From contig NC_080164.1 in assembly GCF_950295315.1 (NCBI RefSeq), positions 107,779,587 through 107,843,586 of the forward strand: a stretch of 64,000 nt of DNA, given 5' to 3'. Below the pieces are notes generated by a model, which was given only the letters and a program-made list of their open reading frames with translations, made no database searches and had not been told where the DNA came from. Position numbers and translations under genes: made by a program. This DNA is from Erinaceus europaeus (taxonomy: Eukaryota; Chordata; Mammalia; Eulipotyphla; Erinaceidae). Positions 1 to 10,542 of the stretch are shown piece by piece. Within the stretch, counting starts at the first letter, position 1, and the number at the start of each line of letters is the position of its first letter.

Positions 1-1178
1 TTGGTGGTGGGAATGGTGTTTATGTACACTCATAGCAAAATGTAGACATATAAATCAGTAGTTAATTAATATGAGAGGGGGAAAATCAATTGTATGTCTC
101 AAAGTTTCTCAAAAGACAAACTGAATCTTTTTAATATATAGACTATGTATTTGATATGCGGACTCTCTCAAAAGCCTAGACCAAGTAGATTAGAAGTATC
201 CAATAGCACAGCTATATACAAGATACTGGATACTGTACAGCAAACCATAACAAAGGGACTTTTCAAAGTTAACCCAATTAACAAATAATGTGATGATAAT
301 ATTAACTATTGATTGTCTCTTTGATCCCTAAGACAGCAGGAACCTCACATCTCCACTATAGAGCCCCTACTTCCCCCAGTCCTGGAACCCTAGGATAGGG
401 CCCACTTTCCCGTATGCATCTCCCAATCCAAACCAAATAATATTGCATCCGCCGATCACAACCTAACCAACGCAACGATTGCCACCTCAACATGCTTCAC
501 TTCAGACTGTATCCAGAGACTTCACGTGTGGAATGACAACCCTTCAGCTTCATTACTCGGGTGAGACTTTTCCTTTTATAGTACACTCTAATTTCATTTC
601 AGGTAGTTCACTTTCTAACAAAGTCCCATAACCTAGATATACACCAGTTTCTGTGAGAGAGAGCTTATGTGCACACGTATCCATAAACTACTGCAAAATA
701 TATACCTGAAAGCAGAAGTACACTAGAGTTTGCAGTGAGTACCTCCCTAACACTTCCTTTCCACTATTCCAAGCTTGGGATCCATGATTGCTCAACAAAT
801 TGTTTGGCTTCATATGTTGACTCTCTTTTCAATCACCAGGTTCCAGATGCCACCAGGATGCTGGCCAGGCTTCTCTGGATTGAAGACCTCACCAATGTGT
901 CCTGGAGCTCAGCTTCCCCAGAGACACACCTTACTAGGGAAAGAGAGAGGCAGACTGGGAGTATGGACCGACCAGTCAACGCCCATGTTCAGCGGGGAAG
1001 CAATTACAGAAACCAGACCTTCTACCTTCTGCAACCCTCAAAGACCCTGGGTCCATGCTAGAGAATGGGAAAGTTATCATGGGAGGGGGTGGGTTATGGG
1101 GATTGGGTGGTGGGAATTGTGTGGAGTTGTATCCCTCCTACCTTATGTTTTTGTTCATTAATCCTTTCTTAAATAAAA
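1..1178 (+). mobile_element. Non-coding L1-like retroelement copy with poly-A
   Basis: From about 740 to 1178 this matches the 3' part of the family seen at 17847, 22965, 54740 and elsewhere: the ggttccagatgc block, the gaagcaattacagaa block, ggtggtgggaattgtgtgga, then an A-rich tail. The first 740 bp differ from the upstream part of those copies but run on without a visible boundary, so a different 5' module appears joined to the same 3' end. No coding capacity. It continues left of the window. Confidence 0.65.
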
Positions 1179-1325
1179 AAATTTAAAAAAATAATAATTA
1201 TAAATAAAAATAATAATTTGATAGATGACACAAATTAATAAGGAAATATCTGATTTTTGACTTGACTACAATAGCATACAAATAATAGAAGTGAATCCTG
1301 TCTCTATAAAAGATATTTCTAGGAG

Positions 1326-1512
1326 GTTGGGGGTGGTAAGCTCACCCAGTAGAGTGCACACCTTAGAAAGAGCAGGGACCTGGGCTCAAGCCCTGGGCCA
1401 CCACATGGGAGAACTTGCGGTAGGGTGGGAGGGGTGAGCTTCACTAGTGGGAGAGGTCTTTGTTCTCTCTCCCTCCCTTTCTAGCTGTATCTCACACTCA
1501 ATCTAGAGGAAA

Positions 1513-1543
<31 letters not shown>

Positions 1544-1615
1544 GTAATAACCTGCCTGGAGTGGTGGAGTCATGTAGGCACCAAGCCCCAGCAATAAGCC
1601 TTGTGGCAAAAAGAG
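1326..1615 (+). mobile_element. SINE type A/B with internal (TAA)n
   Basis: tRNA-like head, CT-rich arm, then (AAT)n at about 1516-1550 and the 3' body (gtggagtcatgtaggcaccaagccccag) to about 1615. Confidence 0.75.
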
Positions 1616-1984
1616 GATTCTTCTATCTATAACACAGCAAGTATCATCATATAATGACCTTATAGGCCAGAAGCAATTTTCAGTTTATTACTATCTAACA
1701 ACAGTAGCATTGAATTCAGTGAGTAGCTACTGGGACTAAGAAGTATTAAGACTATATTTCATAGTCCTTTAAATAGTGGAATAGAACTGTAGCCTGATAG
1801 GGGGCTTCTGGGAAACGGACCCTAACTGCATGGACATTCTGACCTCAGTCACGCTTGGCCTGATCAGCTCACACATTCTCTGCTAGACTCTGGGAAATTT
1901 CATGAATCATCTCTTTCTCCTGACAGCCGCTACTGCCTAATTATTTTCTTCTATTAAATCATACTTCCACTTCTATAAAACATA
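1616..1984. other. Unique intronic sequence
   Basis: No gene, repeat or splice site that I recognise. Confidence 0.5.
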
Positions 1985-2250
1985 TTTATTTTGTTTTTTT
2001 CCTGCTACTGTGGTTATCTCTGGGGCTTCGTACCTGCACAACTCCACCATTCTTGGTGGTCTATTGTTTAGAGAGAGTGAGAGACAGGTAGAGATTGAGA
2101 GAAACAGAGATATGTCAAGTATTGCTCCACCACTCCTGAAGCTCTCCGCCCCTCGAAGGAGGGGCTTGAACTTGGGTCCTTGAGCAAGGTGACATGCACA
2201 ACTGTGATCACATGCTGTGTGCTCGGGACATGTATCATTTAACATCGGGG
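1985..2250 (-). mobile_element. SINE type A, reverse
   Basis: Reverse-oriented 3' body (cctgctactgtggttatctctgg), GA-rich arm, then the tRNA-like head with a degenerate B box (gggcttgaacttgggtcc). Confidence 0.75.
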
Positions 2251-2694
2251 CTGGGAGAAGGGCACTTATACTTGACTCTTTAGCACATGGAAACTTTGTT
2301 GGGGTCCACTTAACACACTAACTAGAGACATTATCCCACAGTGACTGTCATGGTGATGGGAAGAGGAGGGTAAATCTCATTCAACTTTAGGGAGGCCATG
2401 GTGTCAACAGGCCCATTCATCCTAACAGGATGAATGAAACCCAATCGTGTCAGCTAGGAAAGTCACAAAGCACGGGTCTTGCTGGGGGTGTGTGTGTGTC
2501 TCTGGAATGAATATTCATATCTGCATCTTGTAATATTTTAGAAGCTACTTATTAAGAAAAGTTCAGAGAGCTACTATGTGCCTTAAGATCTTTGGCCCTT
2601 TTGTACTTGGAATTTATTTATTTGAATTGTGGTGGTGGCATTTTGGGGGCTTCAACACCCTGGATTGGCTTTTTAGACAGAAAGAACTCAGCTA
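2251..2694. other. Unique intronic sequence
   Basis: No feature recognised apart from a short GT run near 2488. Confidence 0.5.
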
Positions 2695-3035
2695 GGGGGC
2701 CGGGCAATGGCACACCTGGTAGAGCACACATATTACAATGAGCAAGGACCCAGGTTCAAGCTCTTGGCCCCCACCTGCAGAGGGGAAGCTTCATGAGCAG
2801 TGAAGCAGTGCTGAAGGTGTCTCTCTTCCTCTCCTTTTATCTCCCCTCTTCCATATCAATTTTTTTTTGTCTCTATCCGGCAAGTAAATTAATAAAAAAT
2901 CTAAAAAATATCCAGGCAGAGAAGCAGAGAGAGGACATGGTTGGGTGGAGAAAGAGACCGCAGCACCAAAGCTTCCTCTATGCATCGGGAACCAGACTCA
3001 AACCCAAGTGAGTTATTTTGCTGGTCTGTCCTTAC
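2695..3035. mobile_element. SINE A (+) followed by SINE E (-)
   Basis: Plus-strand type A SINE at 2695-2915 (gccgggcaatggcacacctgg to an A-rich tail), then a reverse type E SINE at 2918-3035 (GA arm, accaaagcttcctctatgcatc, agactcaaaccc). Confidence 0.75.
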
Positions 3036-3049
3036 ATTTAAGAGACAAC

Positions 3050-3392
3050 AAAACTGGGGCCATGTGGTGGCACACCTGGATAAGTGCACACATTACAGTG
3101 AGCAAGGACCTAGGTTCAAGTCCCCAGTCCCCACCTGCAGGGGGAAAAATTCACGAGTGGTGAAGCAGGGTTGCAGGTCTTTCTCTCTCTCTCCCTACCC
3201 CCCTCAATTACTACTCCCCTCTTCTTCTTCTTCCTCTTCTCTCTCTCTCTCTGTCTCTCTCCCTCCCTCCCTTTCTTTCTCTTTTCTTTCTTTCTCTCTT
3301 TTCCTTCTTTCCTTTTTCTCTCTTCCTCTTCCTTCTTTCCTTCCTTTCCTCCCTTTCTCTTCCTACCTTCCTTTTTCTTTTTCTTTTTAATC
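3050..3392 (+). mobile_element. SINE type A with expanded CT tract
   Basis: Head and body at 3056-3180 run into a long polypyrimidine tract (CT, CCTT, TTTC) at 3180-3392. Long Phe/Ser/Pro reading frames here are products of the tract. Confidence 0.75.
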
Positions 3393-3731
3393 TTTTTTGC
3401 CCCCAGGGTTATTGCTGGGGCTCAGTGCCAGCACCATGAATCCACTGCTCCTGGAGGCTATTTTCCCCCCTTTGTTGCCCCCTTTTTTTTTAATCGCTGT
3501 TGTGGTTATTATTATTGTTGTTACTGCTATCGTTGTTGGATAGGACAGAAAGTAATTGAAAGAGGAGGAGAAGACAGAGTGGGGGAGAGAAAGACACCTT
3601 CAGACCTGCTTCACCGTCTGTGAAGTGACTCCCCTGCAGGTGGGGAGTCGGGGGCTTGAACCAGAATCCTTACGCGAGTCCTTGTGCTTTGCGTCACCTG
3701 TGCTTAAACCGCTGAGCTACTGCCCGACCCC
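3393..3731 (-). mobile_element. SINE type B, reverse, near full length
   Basis: From gcccccagggttattgctgggg through the GTT-rich body and GA arm to ctactgcccgacccc. Confidence 0.85.
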
Positions 3732-4012
3732 CCTTCCTTCCTTTTTCTTTCTCTTGCTTCCCTCCATTCATTTTCTCTTGCTTCCTTCCTTTCTCCCTCC
3801 CTCCCTTCCTCTTCCTTCATTCCTTCCTATCTTTCTCTTCCTTTCTTGCTTCCATTTTTCCCTCTCTTCTTTCCTTCCTTTCTTCCTTCCTTCCTCTTTC
3901 TTTCCAGAGCCTTTCGCAGTTCTGGCTTATGGTGGTATAGGGGATAGAACCTGGGACTTTGGAGCTTCAAGCAGAAGAATCTCCTTATAGAACCATTAGG
4001 TGATTCCCTGTC
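3732..4012 (-). mobile_element. CT-rich tract and reverse SINE D
   Basis: Polypyrimidine microsatellite at 3732-3904 (CCTT/TTTC), then a reverse type D SINE at 3905-4012 (ccagagc...ttctggcttatggtgg...gatagaacctgggac). Confidence 0.7.
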
Positions 4013-4265
4013 CTCTTTATAAAGCTTCTTGAGAAAAGGTGGTGGTGGGGGGTGCTGTATCACAGCCCCACTCCACTGGCCTCAGGGCAGCCCCGATGCC
4101 ACCCACAGAGCCAGGATTTGAACCAAGGGCCTCTGACACAGTGAGCATGTGTTTCTCTGGGTGAAGTAGCTTCTGTCCCCCCAATATTTTCAGGAGGCAC
4201 ATCCTGACTGTTTCTGAGTTTAGAAGGCTGACCAGCACTGGCCGTTATTGTCGGGAGCTACCCAC

Positions 4266-4440
4266 CTGATGACCTGGTTGCAGTGGGCGCACATGGGCGT
4301 GCGCTTCCCCGCCGGGATGTGCTCTGCTCGCTGCACCAGCGTGTCCTGCTCGCTGTTGGGCGGCGGGGCGGCCCCTAGGGGTGCTGAGCTCGCAGCTTCC
4401 GAGGATGCGGTGCTGTTGGAGATTCTCCCAGTGTAAGGGG
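4266..4440 (-). CDS. PDLIM5: PDLIM5 exon leading into LIM1
   Basis: A 175-nt exon with acceptor ttttgactggcag and donor gtgggt. The frame gives PYTGRISNSTASSEAAS, a Pro/Ala stretch, then SEQDTLVQRAEHIPAGKR and TPMCAHCNQVI, ending two bases into an Arg codon. The CxxC in CAHC supplies the first two zinc ligands of LIM1; the rest of LIM1 lies in the next exon, to the left of the window. The second half is nearly identical to recalled mammalian PDLIM5, while the Ser/Ala spacer diverges. The exon is CpG-rich. Confidence 0.95.
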
Positions 4441-4544
4441 CTGCCAGTCAAAACAGAGGATGCAGAGTGAAGAACTTGGCAGGGACTTTTCCTAACAGCC
4501 AGATAATATGAGTTCATTCATTCACTGTCACCAGGGTGAGCGCT

Positions 4545-4770
4545 AGGGATGGATACCTTTACCACACGTCTGCTGTTGCTGGGGGCTTCTTTTTCCGACA
4601 GAGACAGAGAGAAACAGAGAGAGAGAGATGGAGAAAGAAGGAGCCACCTGCAGCACTGCTCTACCACTCCTGAAGTGCCCTCCCTTGCAGGTGAGGGCTG
4701 GGGGCTTGAGCCCAGGTCCAGTCACATGGTAATGGGTGTGATGTACTGGGTACAACACTGCTCAACCCCA
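4545..4770 (-). mobile_element. SINE type A, reverse, diverged
   Basis: Reverse body gctgttgctgggggc, GA arm, gcttgagcccaggtcc B box. Confidence 0.7.
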
Positions 4771-4819
4771 GATAATATTCATTTTTAAAGCAATTCCTCA
4801 GTCACTCAAATTAGGAAGA

Positions 4820-5165
4820 GATTATATAATGACAGTGGCATACCTAGTTAAGTGCACACAGTATGAAGCACAAGGACCACCCAGGTTTGAGCCCCTGCTC
4901 CCCATCTGCAGGGTGGGAGGGTGGTTTCACAAATGGTGAAACACCTGTGTAGGTGTCTCTCTTTCTCTCTCCCTTTCTATCTCCCCCTCCTCTTTCAATT
5001 TCTCACTGTGTTGGGAGTCGGCCGGTAGCACAGCGGCTTAAGCGCACATGGCGCAATTTCTCACTGTGCTATGAGAAGATGGAAAAATGGCCACCAGGAG
5101 CAGTAGATTCATAGTGCTGGCACCAAGTCCCAGCGATAACCCTGGAGAGGTTAAAAAAAAAAAAA
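4820..5165 (+). mobile_element. SINE type A (long form), interrupted
   Basis: Head from about 4830 (cataccta gttaagtgcacaca) and CT arm to 5010, then after the 43-nt insertion and TSD the body resumes at 5069 and ends with ccagcgataaccctggag and an A-run at 5152-5165. Confidence 0.8.
5011..5053 (+). mobile_element. 43-nt SINE tRNA-head insertion without tail
   Basis: Only the tRNA-derived head of a type B SINE (TTGGGAGTCGGCCGGTAGCA onwards, ending at about ...GGCG) is present, sitting inside another SINE. It is flanked by perfect 15-bp duplications CAATTTCTCACTGTG at 4996-5010 and 5054-5068. The host SINE continues on both sides with nothing missing. No SINE body and no A-rich tail was inserted. 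Confidence 0.85.
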
Positions 5166-5194
5166 GGAAGAAAGAAAAAAGAGAGAGATTATAT

Positions 5195-5530
5195 GTCAAA
5201 CCCTGGACAAAAATCAAGAAGGTCCAGAGAAAAACAGGATGCAGGATGACACCACAGAGCAGGTGTTCCACAGGTGCTGGTGGGAGAACAGGGACTTTGG
5301 TGGTTGAAACAGGGCATCACATATCCAGAATGGTGCGTCTTGGCACCTCTGGAGTCCAACAGCATCATCATAAGTCAGCAAGAGTGGACTGAAGGCAACT
5401 GCAATGCAGGTGTAACACACAGGATGCAGCTGCAAAAAATATTGGCTATATCCGCTCTCCGGAGGAGACACCATGTGTCAGACACCACTCTGGCACTAAC
5501 GGAGCTCTGAGAGGGATGGGGAAAAAGGAC
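5195..5530. other. Unique intronic sequence
   Basis: No feature recognised. Confidence 0.5.
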
Positions 5531-5534
5531 TGTA

Positions 5535-6026
5535 GCTGGGTAGGGTGGCACACCCAGTAGAGTGAGCACATCACCACGTGAGTGAGGACGTGGGTTCAAG
5601 CCCCCAGAATGCACATGTAGGAGGGAAGCTTCATGAGTGTTGAAGCAGGGCTGTGGGTGTGTCTCTTTTTTTCTCTCCCTCATCTTCCTCTCCCTTACTC
5701 AATTTCTCTCTATTCTATCAAATATATATGGAAGAAAGAGAAAAACAAGAAAGGGGACCAGGTGGTGGTGCACTCAGTTAAGCGTACACATTTCCATGCA
5801 TGAAGTCCCAGGTTGGAGGCCCCCTCCTCATCTGCAAGGGGGAGGCTTCATGAGTGGGGAAGCAGGTCTACAAGTTGTCTATCTTTTTCTCTGTGTCTAT
5901 CTCCCTCTCCCCTCTCTATTTCTACCTGTTCTATCAAAGAAATAAGACTGAATTAAAAAGGGAAAAATGGCCACCTGGAGCAGCAGATTCATTGTACATG
6001 GCCTGAGCCCTGTCGGCAATTAAAAA
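5535..6026 (+). mobile_element. Two consecutive SINEs type A
   Basis: First copy 5535-5745, second copy (long form with 3' body) 5754-6026. Both are plus-oriented, with heads, CT arms and A-rich ends. Confidence 0.75.
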
Positions 6027-6036
6027 AAGCATCTGT

Positions 6037-6381
6037 GGGGGTCGGGCGGTGGCACAGTGGGTTCGCACGTAGCGCAAAGCGCAAGGACCAGTGTAAGGAT
6101 CCCGGTTCGAGCCCCCGGCTCCCCACCTGCAGGGGAGTCGCTTCACAGGCGGTGAAGCAGGTCTGCAGGTATCTATCTTTCTCTCCCCCTCTCTGTCTTC
6201 CCCTCCTCTCTCCATTTCTCTCTGTCCTATCCAACAATGAACAACATCAACAATGGTAATAATAATAACCACAAGGAGGTTACAACAACAAGGGCAACAA
6301 AAGGGGGAAAAATGGCCTCCAGGAACGGTGGATTCATGGGGCAGGCACCGAGCCCAGCAATAACCCTGGAGGGAAAAAAAG
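6037..6381 (+). mobile_element. SINE type B, full length with TSD
   Basis: Head gtcgggcggtggcacagtgg, B box ggttcgagcccc, CT arm, ACA-rich middle, ending at ataaccctggagg and an A-rich tail. Flanked by AAGCATCTGT at 6027-6036 and 6382-6391. A good type specimen for the family. Confidence 0.9.
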
Positions 6382-6391
6382 AAGCATCTGT

Positions 6392-6838
6392 CTGCCACTG
6401 ATCACTCTCCTGTGAGCCTGTTCTTCTTTCAGCTAACAGTGAACAAAAAGCAGGAAGACTGTTGACTTCATTTTGCCTATAACTAGGAAACTGCATTATA
6501 AGCAGAACACAAAGAAAATCCCAGATCACTTTCATTTTGCCATTTTTTTAAAAAGAGACCACCATGGAACCATGTTGTGAGTGTGGATTAGGTTCAGGAT
6601 TTCAAGTAATGGGAAAGTGACCAACAGAGTGATCTTCACATCAGACCTCAAAGAAGTCAAGTCCTTTCATCTCTCACATGCCTTTCCTCTGTTTGATCAC
6701 AGGATCTTACACATAAGCCCTGGAAGACTGAGCCACTGAGTCTGTAATGCCCTTCTGCTCACAGGGAAAAAGGACAGGAGCCACCTGGCCTGTGACTCAA
6801 CAAGAAGGCAGACATGGGGCCAGGAAGAAAAGCCTTTC
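6392..6838. other. Unique intronic sequence
   Basis: No feature recognised. Confidence 0.5.
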
Positions 6839-6990
6839 AGAAAAAAAAAAAAAAAAAAAAAAAAAACAAGGAAGGAAGGAAGGGAGGAAGGGAAGAAGGG
6901 AGGAAGTAAGGGAGAGAGGGAGGAAGGAAGGAAGGGTGGGAGGGAGGGGGGAAGGGAGGAAAAGAGGGAAGGGAGGAAGGGAGGAGTTCT
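6839..6990 (+). repeat. Poly-A then (GGAA)n purine tract
   Basis: About 26 A, then GGAA/GGGA repeats to 6985. Confidence 0.9.
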
Positions 6991-7049
6991 TTTTTATATC
7001 ATTTTATTAGGAGGGAGTCAATGGCTTGCAGTACCATTGTTGTTGGCAC

Positions 7050-7560
7050 ATGGGTACAATTCCTTTTTTTAAAAATTTTATTAGTAACTTAATATTGATC
7101 TACAAAATTATAATGGGTATAACTTCACACTGTTCTTACCACCAGAGTTCTGGGTCCCCAATCCCTCCATTGAAAGCTACAGCAATTCTCCCAAGGTTGC
7201 AGATGTGGGTTGACTATTATTTCTGCAAACATCTGTTTATATTTGTATATATTTGCATGGGTACAATTCTCATGTCCCCATGATAGGTGTCTATAAAACA
7301 CTGTCACTCCCAACCTAGGTTCTTTTTCCCCATCATGCACCAGGACCCTAAAGCCCTCTCCATACCCTCCTTTCTCCTCCTTTCCCAGAGTCCTATGCTT
7401 TGTTGCCATCCTCTACACCCAGCCCAAGTTTCACTTTGTGTTTCCCCTTTCTGTCCTGGTTTCTTAGTTCCCTCTATGAGCAAGATCATCTGGTATCCAT
7501 CCTTCTCTTTTTGGCTTTCCTCACAGGAAACCTGTGATAGTCACCAGGAGACTAAAAAGG
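7050..7560 (-). mobile_element. L1 3' end, reverse
   Basis: On the minus strand it reads ...gatgatcttgctcatagaggg..., then a 3' UTR ending ggtggtaagaacagtgtgaagttatacccattata and an A-rich tail at about 7060. It links the L1 ORF2 C-terminal region to the 3' end also used by the L1-like family in this window. Confidence 0.75.
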
Positions 7561-7639
7561 CCTGAAGTGTCCTACCTTCTTCCTGCAGGAAGGAAGCTTG
7601 CTTTTCGAAACTGCCCCTTTAGAACTGCTTTGGAAAAGA

Positions 7640-7870
7640 CAGAAATTCTCGCCCTTTCTTTTCCTTTTTTTTTTCTCCCCTTTTTTAGGTAGGGCCAGTT
7701 TTTCAGATAGAGAAAGGGAGGGAGAGAGGGGGAGAGAGAGAGAAGGAAGGAGACCAAAGCACTGAAACTTCCTTCAGTGTGGTGGGGGTTGGGCTTGAAT
7801 GTGGGCTCTGCCCATGACAATGAAGGTGTCAGGGGAGCTACCTCAAGGGCCCTCAGCTATGTCTTGTTTC
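7640..7870 (-). mobile_element. SINE type E, reverse
   Basis: T-rich start, GA arm, caaagcactgaaacttccttcagtg, gggcttgaatgtgggc. Confidence 0.7.
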
Positions 7871-8295
7871 TGCACTGCTAGCCCCTTGGTCCTTGACAAT
7901 GTCACATGGGTCATGTTAATACCAAGTGCTGGTCATTTCCAGGACAGCTAGTTTCTCTAGAAGTTCAGGTCTTCAGTTTTTTCCTTTCTCCCTGCTTGAG
8001 AGTGTTCCTGGGAACAGGGCTCAAAGCAGGAACAAGTAACTCTGGACCATGTGAACCCTGCTCACCAGACTGGGGGTAGGGGGTGGGGTGGTTGGTGGGG
8101 GTGGGGTGGGTATGAGAGGCAGAGGTTGAGGCCTAAGCCTTGGAGGACAGAGAAAACACTGCATCCTGGGCCCTGCTTCTCTAATTACCCTGTACCCTAT
8201 AGAGAACGGTCTTCCATGTCTGAACGCAATACACCATGTCTCTCTTGTTATGAAAATCACCTAGTTTTATATAGGAAAATAAGTCCCTCTTCTTT
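7871..8295. other. Unique sequence with a G-rich patch
   Basis: GGGGTAGGGGGTGGGG-type run at 8071-8113 could form a G-quadruplex. Nothing else recognised. Confidence 0.5.
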
Positions 8296-8514
8296 TAAAA
8301 TATTTTTTATTTATCATCTTTATTTATTTGTTAGAGACTGCCAGAAATCAAGAGGGAAAGAGGAGGTAGAGAAGAGAAAGACAAACACCTGCAGCCATAC
8401 TTCACCACTCGTGATGCTTCCCTTCTGCAGGTGGGGACCAGGGGCTTGAACCCAGGTCCTTGTGCACTGTAATATGTGTGCTTCACCAGATGCGCTACCA
8501 CCTGGCCCCCTGAG
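8296..8514 (-). mobile_element. SINE type A, reverse
   Basis: A/T-rich tail, GA arm, gaagagaaagacaaacacctgcag, gcttgaacccaggtcc, ending accacctggcccc. Confidence 0.85.
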
Positions 8515-8539
8515 TCCCTCTTTTTAAAGATGGTAGTTT

Positions 8540-8745
8540 AAGGTCTGGGGCCAGGTATGCACATCTTTCACTGGGCACTAGGCCCTGGCACCCTGTGAGG
8601 GGAACCAGACACCAGGAAGACGCTCTGTGGGTGGTGGTAGGGAGGGGGATAGTGTTGTGGTCTCTCTTTCACCTAAAATTCAAAGGAAGGCAAAAGTCAC
8701 CCTAAGATATTGGAATCATGCAGGTGGGAGGCCCCAGTGATGGAA
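8540..8745 (+). mobile_element. Degenerate SINE type A
   Basis: Weak head (gtctggggccaggtatgcacat) and 3' body (aggtgggaggccccagtgatgg). Boundaries uncertain. Confidence 0.45.
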
Positions 8746-8765
8746 ATATAATCAAAATCAAAATC

Positions 8766-8928
8766 TAGTGGTCTGGGAGATGGTGCAGTGGTAAAGCTTA
8801 GGCCTCTCAAGCATGAGGTCCCAAGTTTGATCCCCAGCAGCACATGTGCCAGAGTGATGTCTGGTTCTTTCTCTCTCCTCCTATCTTTCTCATAAATAAA
8901 TAAGATCTTAAAAAAAAAAAAAAATCTA
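8766..8928 (+). mobile_element. SINE type C
   Basis: Head ggtctgggagatggtgcagtgg, B box agtttgatcccc, catgtgccagagtgatgtctgg, CT arm, poly-A. Confidence 0.85.
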
Positions 8929-9575
8929 GCTCTTATAATGAAAAGGTTTTTTTCCTCTTTCTGTAAAGCAGAGTTTCTGTTTCTAACTCCTAGCAGACTG
9001 TTAAACAGAAGCACTGAGTAATCCCTACTTCCTAATGAGGAGTGGAAGGCCCTAGGATGTGAGTGACTTGCTTCAACTCAATATGAGTGAGTCAGCTAAG
9101 GGCTGCAGTGAGGGGGAATCCAGTGTATGACTCATGTTTTCTGTCTTAACCAGCATCTCAAGCAATTTCCAAAAATTTCATTAAAAAAAAAATTTTTTTT
9201 ATACGACTTCTCTTCATCCCACTGGGGCAATGCTTGCAAGTTTTATTTTTTCTTTTCTATCCACTACGTATATATATATCAATACTGGGAAAACAACAAC
9301 AACTCATCCAGAGATTCAGAACCACTAAGACTTTTTAAACCAGAGGTATTAGGGAGACTATCTTTTATTAACTTTTGGTTTTGAATGATACAGGGGCCAG
9401 CCTATTTAGCCCTCTTTGTATTTTAGTACTATGATGGTCAAATGCAGAATTACAAAGATTGCTGCAAAATAAGCAAAGGTTGCAATGAGAAACCTGCAGT
9501 GCACTGAAATACTCTTTCAGCAAAGATGTCAAGTTATGAAGTTAGTCACGTAAAATAGACCCGACCTGCAAGATG
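8929..9575. other. Unique intronic sequence
   Basis: No gene or repeat recognised; one A/T homopolymer junction at 9182-9200. Confidence 0.5.
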
Positions 9576-9579
9576 TCAA

Positions 9580-9965
9580 GTTGCTATCTTTGAAGACCTT
9601 TGTCGGTTCCCTTGGACAGGGTGCTGCTTTGTCATGTGCAGAACTCAGGTTTGACACAACACAACACCCCCCCACCTCCCCCCATTGAAGGGACAACTGT
9701 ACTCTGTACCTCTGCTTCCATGGGAGGGAGGGTCACTGAGGTTTTCCATAGCAGACTGGGTGTGGAAGCTAGGAGGTGGAGAGTGAGAAGAAAGACCACT
9801 AGGTTTTTAATGTGTGTATTTAATAGAAGGTGATTTCAGAATGTGTCCCCAAGAGGCCAAAAGGGTGGCAGTTCCATGACCTGTGAACTTAGCTTCAGTC
9901 ACCCCTCCCTTCCTCTCCCCTCCCCCTCCCCACCTCCATTCTGCTTTCTCTCCTCTCCCTTTCTT
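9580..9965 (+). mobile_element. SINE E fragment and unique sequence
   Basis: Type E fragment at about 9605-9740 (gctgctttgtcatgtgcagaactcagg, C-rich interruption, then aactgtactctg). The rest shows no recognised feature except C/T-rich sequence at 9900-9965. Confidence 0.5.
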
Positions 9966-10110
9966 CCCTCCTCCCTTTTTTTTTTTTTCTTCCTCAGCAG
10001 TGCTCTGCTCAACTCTGGCTTATGTGGCATTGGGGATTGAACCTGGGGCCTTGGAGCCTCAGCCAGAGAGTTCTGTTTTGGATAACCACAATGCTATCTC
10101 TGTGACCCTT
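9966..10110 (-). mobile_element. SINE type D, reverse
   Basis: T-run, agcagtgctctgctcaactctgg, gggattgaacctggggcc, atgctatctctgtgacc. Confidence 0.85.
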
Positions 10111-10134
10111 GAACTTAGTTTCAGAAAGTGTCTG

Positions 10135-10300
10135 TCAGGGCTGGCTCACACAGATAGTGTGCTGCTTTGCCATGTACATGACCCAGGTTCAAGCCTGACC
10201 CCTGTCAATCCCTGCAATGAAGGGAGCTTCTGTGTTGTGGCCTCTTTCATTCTCTGCCTCTATGTCTTTCTGTCTCTATGCATAAATAAATACAAAATGT
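10135..10300 (+). mobile_element. SINE type E
   Basis: gtgtgctgctttgccatgta, catgacccaggttcaagcc, CT arm, AATAAATA tail. Confidence 0.85.
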
Positions 10301-10506
10301 CCCAAATCAGAGAATTCAGAAGGGAAATAATTTTAAAAAGACCATCTGACTTACTAAACATGAAATTAAATTCATTCAAAAGAAATAAGGGCCTCTCTTT
10401 TAGATTATAAACTGGTGATAAATAATGTTTAAAAGCTGAACCACACAAACTTCATTAGTTTTTCAGACACCTCCCTCTGGTACTAGGGAAATCTCTGTGA
10501 TAGATC

Positions 10507-10542
10507 CTTTAAATGCCTCTATAACCTTAGTACTTCACAGTA
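10507..10542 (+). repeat. 36-bp inverted repeat, left arm
   Basis: The sequence starting CTTTAAATGCCTCTATAACC is the exact reverse complement of 10954-10989. The 36-bp arms are perfect and separated by 411 bp. Confidence 0.9.

Noticed and set aside
3171..3623. 150-codon Ser/Phe/Leu-rich frame, and similar frames at 3556-3990 and 48598-49089
   Set aside because: Products of polypyrimidine or polypurine SINE arms and microsatellites.
4095..4150. MIR-like core (gagccaggatttgaacc)
   Set aside because: Short match that also fits a tRNA-derived B-box region; not enough to call.
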